Origin: Actinomycetota bacterium
Lineage (GTDB): Bacteria > Actinomycetota > Actinomycetes > Nanopelagicales > Nanopelagicaceae
DNA length: 8,384 bases
Reading direction: 5' to 3'
NCBI GenBank assembly: GCA_005787645.1
Contig: SYAM01000065.1
Location: 1-8,384, forward strand
The first letter of the stretch is position 1. Each line of letters begins with the position of its first letter. Of the stretch, positions 1 through 5,507 are shown piece after piece. A model generated the notes under the pieces. That model saw only the letters and a program-made list of their open reading frames with translations. It made no database searches and was not told the DNA's origin. A program made the position numbers and the translations under genes.

Positions 1-113
1 GCAACATCAGCCCCTTCAGCGGCGAAAGCGCGGGCAACAGCAGCGCCGATACCGCGAGAAGCGCCGGTAATTACCGCTTTCTTCCCGGCAAGGCGCTGTG
101 CTCTTCCACTCAT
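1..113 (-). CDS. Short-chain dehydrogenase/reductase (SDR), N-terminal fragment
   Basis: Only the first 37 codons lie in the window; the rest continues past the left edge. Residues 16-23 read TGASRGIG, the glycine-rich dinucleotide-binding motif (TGxxxGIG) of classical SDR oxidoreductases, placed as expected after a short first beta strand (KKAVIT, residues 11-16). The Arg inside the motif is often seen in NADP(H)-using members, but this is weak evidence. The ATG at 113-111 is chosen because it lies directly before the first Rossmann strand. It starts 9 nt after the alcohol dehydrogenase stop on the same strand and has no clear Shine-Dalgarno sequence, so translation may be coupled to the upstream gene. 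The substrate cannot be told, since the catalytic Ser-Tyr-Lys region is outside the window. Confidence 0.9.
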   Translation of the reverse strand, partial: MSGRAQRLAGKKAVITGASRGIGAAVARAFAAEGADV

Positions 114-122
114 GGTTGGAGT

Positions 123-1232
123 CTAGAACTTAATCAGACCGCGCCCTGCGCCACCCTTTGCGAGGACTTCGAAGGCCTTCGTGGCTTCATCGAGTGAGTA
201 GGTCGCAGTCAGGAGCGAATCCAGGTCGAGCTTGCCGGTCATGTAGAGCTCAATGAGCATTGGGAACTCAATCGCTGGATTTGATGAACCATATTTACTG
301 CCGCGCATACCGCGCTCACCGCGCAAGATGTTGAAGATCGGATCAATGGTCATCTTGTCGCCATTTCCAGGCGCACCCAGAACAATCAACGTGCCGCCCG
401 GGCCGAGGATATTCAATCCGTTCATAAATGCTGGCACGCTTCCGACGGCGCCAATCGCGTGATCTACTCCATGCGGAACGATCTTAAATACTTCTTTCTC
501 GACATCGACTTTCTTTGGATTGATCGTGTGCGTTGCACCAAGTTTTACAGCCATCTCAAGGGCGGCATCGCTGGTATCAATCGCGATAATTGGATTGGCG
601 CCAACAACTCGCGCACCTTGAATGGAGTTAAGTCCAACGCCACCACATCCAACGACTGCAACGCTATCGCCAGGACGTGCAGCAGCAGCATTAGTCACAG
701 CACCAAATCCAGTAGTCACCGAACAACCAATAAGCGCGGCTTTCTCAAGCGGCATATCTTTTCGGATTTTGATTGCCGAAGTTGCCGGGACCACTACATA
801 TGGCGCGTACGTTGCCGGGCCATAATGGAGAACTGGTTTTCCACTTTCAACATCGGTGAAACGTCCGGTGTTATCAAATCCAATGGCACCAAATGGTGAT
901 GGGCCGTAGCAATATGCGGGCTTACCACGAAGACATTGTGCACAGGTGCCACAGTTAAGTAGCCACGAGATAATTACATGATCACCGGGAATAAGAGTGG
1001 TCACTGCAGAGCCAACCGACTCCACAATGCCAGCGCCTTCATCACCAAGAATCATCGGCATCGGAGTCTCGTGCGATCCGTCATATGCATGAAGGCATGA
1101 ATGGCAGACACCTGAAGCCGCCATCTTCACGCGCACCTCATGTGGTGCAGGATCAGCAACCTCTACTTTCTTCATCGGCATTGGGGTATTTGCTGCGACG
1201 AGAACGGGAACTTCCATAACAAGGCTGGCCAT
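123..1232 (-). CDS. Zinc-type medium-chain alcohol dehydrogenase
   Basis: A 369-residue cytosolic NAD-linked alcohol/aldehyde oxidoreductase of the MDR superfamily, of full family length. The N-terminal GroES-like domain carries Cys43 in GVCHSC as a catalytic zinc ligand and the structural zinc cysteines Cys94, Cys97, Cys100 and Cys108. Cys170 in GCSVTTG matches the third catalytic ligand. The Rossmann motif GCGGVG is at 195-200 and Asp219 ends the second strand, which favours NAD over NADP. Oddity: where most relatives have GHE, this protein reads GDE (Asp64-Glu65), so the usual zinc-binding His is replaced by Asp. The overall pattern resembles class-III and NDMA-type bacterial alcohol dehydrogenases. 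It is the first gene of a likely two-gene minus-strand unit with the SDR and is divergent from the sugar kinase. The start is supported by AAGGAG five bases upstream. The substrate is unknown. Confidence 0.93.
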   Translation of the reverse strand: MASLVMEVPVLVAANTPMPMKKVEVADPAPHEVRVKMAASGVCHSCLHAYDGSHETPMPMILGDEGAGIVESVGSAVTTLIPGDHVIISWLLNCGTCAQCLRGKPAYCYGPSPFGAIGFDNTGRFTDVESGKPVLHYGPATYAPYVVVPATSAIKIRKDMPLEKAALIGCSVTTGFGAVTNAAAARPGDSVAVVGCGGVGLNSIQGARVVGANPIIAIDTSDAALEMAVKLGATHTINPKKVDVEKEVFKIVPHGVDHAIGAVGSVPAFMNGLNILGPGGTLIVLGAPGNGDKMTIDPIFNILRGERGMRGSKYGSSNPAIEFPMLIELYMTGKLDLDSLLTATYSLDEATKAFEVLAKGGAGRGLIKF

Positions 1233-1237
1233 CTGCG

Positions 1238-1243
1238 CTCCTT
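1238..1243 (-). promoter_or_regulatory. Shine-Dalgarno sequence of the alcohol dehydrogenase
   Basis: On the minus strand the sequence reads AAGGAG, five bases before the ATG at 1232. It is a near-perfect ribosome binding site and fixes the start of the dehydrogenase. An alternating TATATATA run lies immediately upstream (1243-1250). That run is too close to the start to serve as a -10 box without removing the ribosome binding site, so the minus-strand promoter probably lies further right, between about 1255 and 1300. Confidence 0.8.
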
Positions 1244-1290
1244 ATATATATGAGGTATTTATGCGATGAGCCTATTCCGGTCTGGCTAGA

Positions 1291-1303
1291 TAGGGTAGAA
1301 GCT
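1291..1303 (+). promoter_or_regulatory. Putative -10 element giving a leaderless kinase transcript
   Basis: TAGGGT at 1291-1296 fits the actinobacterial TANNNT -10 consensus. It ends seven bases before the ATG at 1304, which would place the transcription start at or next to the start codon. There is no Shine-Dalgarno sequence before this ATG, and leaderless mRNAs are common in Actinobacteria. No convincing -35 box is seen at the matching distance. This is inferred from spacing and motif only. Confidence 0.45.
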
Positions 1304-2200
1304 ATGGCGATTTGGGTCTGTGGTGAAGCGCTCATCGACAAGATCTCATCTGGTGGCCAGCTTCGCGAAATCCCTGGTGGTGGCCCAGCGAATACCGCAC
1401 ATGCTCTAGCGCGTTTGGCAATAAAGAACGAATTTATTGGCGGACTCTCTAGCGATGCATATGGACAGATGATGCGCGAGCAATTCATTGCAGCAGGTGT
1501 GGGATTGCGCTTCACACCCACACACGATTTACCTACCTGCACAGCAAATGTCACTATCGCAGCCGATGGTAGTGCGAGTTATCACTTCATCATTGATGGC
1601 ACAGCAACATTTGCCTACGATGAAAATTCCTTACCACCCATTAATCGTGATGAAGTTGATGCGCTCTACTTTGGCACCCTCGCGGCAATTGTCGAACCTG
1701 GCGCAAGCGTTCTCTTCGAGTGGATGAAAGGTGCAGTTGGAAAAGTACCCATAATTTTTGATCCAAATATTCGACCAACTGTTGTAGGAGATCGCGAGCG
1801 CTACCAAGCCTCGGTCGCGCGATTCTTAGAGATTGCAGATGTTGTAAAAGCGAGCAGTGAAGATATTGCATGGCTCTATCCTGAGATTGATGAATTTGAA
1901 GTGGCAGAGAGTTGGTTAGCCCATGGCGTGCAACTTGTCGTAATTACCCGTGGTGAAAAAGGATTGGTCGGAATCACAGCAGATCACGTCATCGAGGTGC
2001 CTGGTATCGAGGTAGATGTGGTGGATACCGTCGGTGCTGGCGATACCGTGGGCGCGATTCTTGCTGAGGGAATCGTCACACATGGACTCGAACGAGCGCT
2101 CGCCGCCGAGCTTTCCCACATTTTGCATCGCGCCGTGCAAGCATCAGCAATTACTTGCTCTAGACAAGGCGCCCAACCACCATATAAGAAGGAGTTATGA
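1304..2200 (+). CDS. PfkB-family carbohydrate kinase (fructokinase-like)
   Basis: A 298-residue cytosolic sugar kinase that transfers phosphate from ATP to a sugar hydroxyl. The N-terminal substrate-site motif GGGPAN is at residues 25-30, FDPNIRP is at 152-158, and the C-terminal PfkB signature DTVGAGD at 241-247 contains the catalytic base Asp247 and the GAGD anion hole. The C-terminal CSRQGAQPP (285-293) is typical of fructokinase-like members. The frame is open back to an ATG at 1250, but the 18 extra residues do not resemble the family, whereas MAIWVCGEALID from 1304 is a canonical PfkB N-terminus with a -10-like box at leaderless distance. Its stop overlaps the next start as ATGA, indicating translational coupling with the epimerase. 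Fructose is a plausible substrate but other ketoses, ribose or inositol derivatives are possible. Confidence 0.92.
   Translation: MAIWVCGEALIDKISSGGQLREIPGGGPANTAHALARLAIKNEFIGGLSSDAYGQMMREQFIAAGVGLRFTPTHDLPTCTANVTIAADGSASYHFIIDGTATFAYDENSLPPINRDEVDALYFGTLAAIVEPGASVLFEWMKGAVGKVPIIFDPNIRPTVVGDRERYQASVARFLEIADVVKASSEDIAWLYPEIDEFEVAESWLAHGVQLVVITRGEKGLVGITADHVIEVPGIEVDVVDTVGAGDTVGAILAEGIVTHGLERALAAELSHILHRAVQASAITCSRQGAQPPYKKEL
2189..2194 (+). promoter_or_regulatory. Shine-Dalgarno sequence of the aldose epimerase
   Basis: AAGGAG lies inside the last codons of the kinase, two bases before the ATG at 2197, and is part of a longer purine run. Together with the 4-nt ATGA overlap it supports coupled translation of kinase and epimerase. 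The spacing is shorter than the usual optimum. Confidence 0.65.
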
Positions 2201-2976
2201 AACAGATCATCAAGGGTGATGAGATCACCGTCGAAATCGATTTAGAACATGGCGCACGCCTCTCCTCTGTGCAGTGGGGTGGGTATGAATTCTCCGTGCA
2301 GAAACGAGAGAACATCCTCTGGTGGGGTTGGTATCCGATGATCCCGTGGGCAGGACGAGTACTTAATGGCAAGTTCCGCCATAAAGATGGGCGCGAAGAA
2401 CAGCTGCCCACCAATGTAATTCCACCGCATGCGATTCACGGTTTGGGATTTCTCATGCCGTGGGAAGATTGCGGTAATGGCGTAAGCCGTGTTGATTTTC
2501 CCGCTCCTTATAATGGCGCTAGCGCTGAGCTACGCGTTTCAGTTTCTGGCAATGTGCTCAATTATGAATTGGAATATTTCGCAGGTGATTGCGATTTACC
2601 AGGTTGGGCAGGAATTCATACATGGTTCCCACGCGAGATTGGTGGCAGTGCGCAGAGTGCGGAAGTGATTTTCACTGCCGAGAAGATGCTCAAAGTCGAT
2701 GAGACGTTGATGCCTAATGGTGAATTCATCTCGCCCATCACGCCGCAACCATGGGATGACGTTTTCTTCAATCCGATCGGTACGCCAACTACGCTCTGGA
2801 AGGGCGGAGCGAAACTTGAAGTGACATCACCTACGCCATGGTGGGTCGTTTATACGCTCGATAGTGAAGGTGTCTGTATCGAACCGCAGACTGCGCCACC
2901 CAATGCCCAAAATCTGGGTTATGACTTAAGCAAGTCAAATCTATTGCACGCGCAATTCACTTTCTCGAAGGCATAG
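2197..2976 (+). CDS. Aldose 1-epimerase family protein (mutarotase-like)
   Basis: A 259-residue protein of the galactose-mutarotase fold, which interconverts alpha and beta anomers of free sugars or, in related branches, of sugar phosphates. Visible hallmarks are PWAGRV at 50-55 with the conserved substrate-binding Arg53, HAIHG at 78-82 with His81, His141 in GIHTWF in the position of the second catalytic histidine, and Glu229 in CIEPQTAPPNA, the expected catalytic base. It is slightly shorter than E. coli-type GalM (about 340 residues), matching the compact bacterial branch. No signal peptide is present, so it acts in the cytosol. Linked to a sugar kinase, it may present the anomer that the kinase or a later enzyme uses. 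The exact sugar is not determinable. Confidence 0.88.
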   Translation: MKQIIKGDEITVEIDLEHGARLSSVQWGGYEFSVQKRENILWWGWYPMIPWAGRVLNGKFRHKDGREEQLPTNVIPPHAIHGLGFLMPWEDCGNGVSRVDFPAPYNGASAELRVSVSGNVLNYELEYFAGDCDLPGWAGIHTWFPREIGGSAQSAEVIFTAEKMLKVDETLMPNGEFISPITPQPWDDVFFNPIGTPTTLWKGGAKLEVTSPTPWWVVYTLDSEGVCIEPQTAPPNAQNLGYDLSKSNLLHAQFTFSKA

Positions 2977-2985
2977 ATAGCAATC

Positions 2986-3474
2986 ATGAAACGCGAAACT
3001 AGTGGTGGCTTTAGCAGCCATGAATTGCTTGCTGAAGAAGAGGAGTTGATTCTTCGCAAACTAGAAATTGCGGATGCAGTTGCTCTAGGTGAAATCGCAG
3101 TACGAATGGCTCGGGCAAAGAACCTGCCCGTTGCCATTGAGGTACGTATCGACGATTGGGTGGTCTTTCATGTTTCGCTTCCTGGAGCAAAACATGAAAA
3201 TGATCGGTGGATCGATCGAAAGGCGCGCGTCGTAGCCAGTGACGGGCACTCTTCGATGTATGAACGTGTTGCTGCTGAAGAAGAGGGCGTCGATGAGCTC
3301 ACCTGGTATGCAATCAATAATCTCCCTGAAGAGACGCATGCGCTCCATGGTGGTGGCTACCCGTTGCATGTGGTGGGCGAGGGACATTGCGGGACGATTC
3401 TTGTAAGTGGCGTGCCACAAGTTGATGACCATAAATTAGCTGTCGCAGCGTTACGGGAATTCTTAGGGAAGTAA
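2986..3474 (+). CDS. UPF0303 / GlcG-HbpS-like protein (heme-degrading domain annotation)
   Basis: A 162-residue protein matching the UPF0303 family, whose fold is that of GlcG/HbpS proteins (DUF336). Recognisable blocks are the helix ending in LPVAIEVR (about 47-54), VVFHVSLPGA (58-68), the stretch around NDRWIDRKARVV (72-83), and the C-terminal HGGGYPLHV plus GTILVSGVPQVDDH. Family length is usually about 155-165 residues. Some database entries call it heme-degrading, but biochemical support for this branch is thin and no heme gene is nearby, so a metabolite-binding or accessory role in this sugar/amine operon is equally likely. It starts 9 nt after the epimerase stop with no good Shine-Dalgarno sequence and ends 2 nt before the aminotransferase start, so it is almost certainly in the same transcript. 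Confidence 0.85.
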   Translation: MKRETSGGFSSHELLAEEEELILRKLEIADAVALGEIAVRMARAKNLPVAIEVRIDDWVVFHVSLPGAKHENDRWIDRKARVVASDGHSSMYERVAAEEEGVDELTWYAINNLPEETHALHGGGYPLHVVGEGHCGTILVSGVPQVDDHKLAVAALREFLGK

Positions 3475-3476
3475 TA

Positions 3477-4829
3477 ATGATTGATCGCGACCACCTTGCC
3501 TACTTGTTGGCGCGCGAGCGCGAACGATTCCGTACGCTCCACCCGAAGTCTGCTGCGCTCTCCGAGAAGGCAAAGACGCATATGCCAGATGGTGTCCCGA
3601 TGTCGTGGATGGCGAAGTGGCCCGGTGGATTTCCACTCTTTGTCGCGAGCGCAAAGGGCGCACACTTTCGCGATGTCGATGGAATAGATTATGTGGACCT
3701 CTGCCTTGGCGATACCGGTTCGATGACCGGCCATTCACCCGATTCAACTGTTGCTGCGATACGTAAGCAGATTGATAAGGGCATCACGATGATGTTGCCC
3801 AGTGAAGATGCGCTCGTAGTCTCTGAGGAGTTAAGTCGTCGTTTTGGTCTGCCGCTGTGGCAATTTACGGTCTCGGCAACTGATGCCAATCGCCATGTGA
3901 TTCGTTACTCCCGGATGCTTACTGGTCGCCAGAAGATCGTAGTGATTGATTGGTGTTATCACGGAAGTGTGGACGAGACTTTTGCAACACTCGATAGGAA
4001 CAATCACACAGTCGCACGCGAAGGAAATATTGGCGCACCGGTAGCGCTCGATACGACGACGATTGTTGTCGAATTTAATGATCTAGGCGCGATGGAACGT
4101 GCGCTCACAACTGGAGATGTCGCAGCGATCTTATTAGAACCTGCAATGACTAATGTCGGTATAGTCCTACCAGAGCCGGGATATCTAGAAGAGTTACAAC
4201 GGCTAGCAAAACAATATGGCACATATTTAATTCTTGATGAAACACATACGATTTCGTATGGGCCTGGTGGTATGGCTGGCTCACTGGGTTTGAAGCCAGA
4301 TTTTCTCACTATCGGGAAAGCAATTGGTGGCGGAATTCCAACGGGGACTTTTGGAATGACGCGTGAGATTGCTGCGAAGATAAAAGAATTCGTGCAATTG
4401 GATCTCGTGGATACCGGTGGAGTTGGCGGCACGCTCGCTGGTAATGCGCTCTCGCTCGCTGCGATGCGCGCGACGTTGACTGAGGTGTTAACCGAGCAGG
4501 CATACGCACATATGATTCCGCTGGCTGATCGTTGGGCTGATGGAGTCGAAGAGGTAATCCGAGAATTTGCGCTCTCGTGGCATGTGAATCGATTGGGTGC
4601 ACGCGCGGAGTACACATTTACGGTGCGCGCTCCACGCACTGGGCGCGAAGCTGCTGATGCAGGGGATTTTGAGTTAGAGCAGTATCTCCATCTATATCTA
4701 CTCAATGAAGGCTTCTTATTGACGCCGTTTCACAATATGGCGCTAATCTCACCGGATACGACAGAGGCGGATATTGATGCGCATACCCGAGCATTTAGAA
4801 ATATGTGTCGGGAGCTAGTTCAGAAATAA
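3477..4829 (+). CDS. Class-III PLP-dependent aminotransferase (glutamate-1-semialdehyde aminomutase-like)
   Basis: A 450-residue fold-type I PLP enzyme that moves an amino group between an amine or amino acid and a carbonyl compound. Lys281 in TIGKAIGGGIPTG is the predicted Schiff-base lysine, Asp254 in LILDETHT binds the PLP pyridine nitrogen, Tyr161-His162 in WCYHGS stacks on the cofactor, and GTLAGNALSLAA (318-329) matches the conserved GTxxGNPL block. The phosphate-binding loop reads SATDANRH where typical aminomutases have SGTEA. Despite the similarity to HemL, the divergent loop and the location next to sugar genes argue against a heme-synthesis role. A substrate-specific transaminase is more likely, annotated in many genomes only as aspartate aminotransferase family. 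It starts 2 nt after the UPF0303 stop with AGGGAAG just upstream, and is the last gene of the apparent operon. Confidence 0.9.
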   Translation: MIDRDHLAYLLARERERFRTLHPKSAALSEKAKTHMPDGVPMSWMAKWPGGFPLFVASAKGAHFRDVDGIDYVDLCLGDTGSMTGHSPDSTVAAIRKQIDKGITMMLPSEDALVVSEELSRRFGLPLWQFTVSATDANRHVIRYSRMLTGRQKIVVIDWCYHGSVDETFATLDRNNHTVAREGNIGAPVALDTTTIVVEFNDLGAMERALTTGDVAAILLEPAMTNVGIVLPEPGYLEELQRLAKQYGTYLILDETHTISYGPGGMAGSLGLKPDFLTIGKAIGGGIPTGTFGMTREIAAKIKEFVQLDLVDTGGVGGTLAGNALSLAAMRATLTEVLTEQAYAHMIPLADRWADGVEEVIREFALSWHVNRLGARAEYTFTVRAPRTGREAADAGDFELEQYLHLYLLNEGFLLTPFHNMALISPDTTEADIDAHTRAFRNMCRELVQK

Positions 4830-4854
4830 CGCGTGACCTGGCAGACTCACCGCC
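4819..4854 (+). promoter_or_regulatory. Possible promoter of the two-component genes
   Basis: TTCAGA (4819-4824, four of six matches to TTGACA) is separated by 17 bases from CAGACT (4842-4847, three of six matches to TATAAT). The latter ends seven bases before the response-regulator ATG, so a transcript from here would be leaderless. No Shine-Dalgarno sequence is visible before 4855. The -10 match is poor, and read-through from the aminotransferase 25 nt upstream is a fair alternative. Confidence 0.28.
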
Positions 4855-5496
4855 ATGAGACCTGCGCGCATTCTGATTGTCGAGGATGACCCCTTCATTC
4901 GCACCACTCTTGCGGCAGCGATTCGGGCGCAGAACTTCGATGTTGTGGGCGCAACCGGCGTTGCTCAGGAGGCGCTGCGCATTCAAGCGCAGAGCCCCTT
5001 TGATATTGCGATGCTGGATTTCGATTTGGGGCCTGGACCAACTGGTATCGATGTCGCACATGCCCTGCGCTCACGTCAGGCAAACTTAGGAATCATCATC
5101 CTTTCTACATTTAGAGATCCGCGACTACTCACTACCAAATTGCCGCCACTACCCGCCGGTGCGCTCTATTTATGTAAGCAAGATATTGATGATGTACGGA
5201 AGATCATCGAGCAGATTTATGTAGTGAATGAAACGCGATTTGGCCGCGTCGTGCGAAAGATCTTCCCGAAGCGGGAGCCAATTCCATTAACCACGATGCA
5301 AATTGAGATTCTCGGGATGGTTGCGCGCGGTTTGACTACGGCTGAGATTGCGCGCCAACGCGGCGTGAGTGAGAAGGCAGTAGAAAATACGATTGCGCGG
5401 ATCTACACGCAATTGCAATTGCCGCGCGATTCGACGCAGAATCAACGGGTTCATTTAACTCGCGCGTATATGCGCTTGGCAGGGAAATCTAGGTAA
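4855..5496 (+). CDS. NarL/FixJ (LuxR-type) response regulator
   Basis: A 213-residue transcription factor with a receiver domain at about 5-120 and a LuxR-type helix-turn-helix at about 144-205. The receiver has the acidic pair Asp11-Asp12, the phosphoacceptor Asp55 in MLDFDLGPG, Ser84-Thr85 after the fourth strand and Lys108 in YLCKQD, so phosphorylation should work normally. In the DNA-binding domain, LTTMQIEILGMVARGLTTAEIA followed by VSEKAVENTIARIY is a standard GerE helix pair. Its gene is followed after 2 nt by the histidine-kinase-like membrane protein, its likely partner. The start at 4855 places the first receiver strand (ARILIVEDD) right after the start codon. Its target genes are unknown; nearby candidates are its own operon and the gene at 7418. 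Confidence 0.92.
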   Translation: MRPARILIVEDDPFIRTTLAAAIRAQNFDVVGATGVAQEALRIQAQSPFDIAMLDFDLGPGPTGIDVAHALRSRQANLGIIILSTFRDPRLLTTKLPPLPAGALYLCKQDIDDVRKIIEQIYVVNETRFGRVVRKIFPKREPIPLTTMQIEILGMVARGLTTAEIARQRGVSEKAVENTIARIYTQLQLPRDSTQNQRVHLTRAYMRLAGKSR

Positions 5497-5507
5497 CCGT
5501 GTTACCT
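5491..5507 (+). repeat. Perfect 7-bp inverted repeat across the regulator stop and kinase start
   Basis: AGGTAAC at 5491-5497 and GTTACCT at 5501-5507 are exact reverse complements separated by CGT. The left arm contains the response-regulator stop codon TAA (5494-5496). The GTG start of the next gene (5499-5501) begins in the spacer and ends on the first base of the right arm. In RNA this could form a small stem holding the start codon in a tight loop. In DNA it could be a symmetric protein-binding site. The role is inferred. Confidence 0.6.

Noticed and set aside
459..899. 146-codon plus-strand open frame
   Set aside because: It is antisense to the alcohol dehydrogenase, which has intact structural and cofactor motifs, and its product has no recognisable features.
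1250..1303. N-terminal extension of the sugar kinase from ATG 1250
   Set aside because: The 18 extra residues do not look like the family and no ribosome binding site precedes 1250. A -10-like box lies within the extension at leaderless distance from ATG 1304.
4004..4705. 233-codon minus-strand open frame
   Set aside because: It lies entirely inside the aminotransferase, whose active-site residues are all recognisable. The antisense product is Ser/Arg/Pro-rich without any domain.
3477..4829. Heme-biosynthetic glutamate-1-semialdehyde aminomutase (hemL)
   Set aside because: The fold and PLP residues match, but the cofactor loop is SATDAN rather than the usual SGTEA and no tetrapyrrole genes are nearby, so only the broader class-III family is called.
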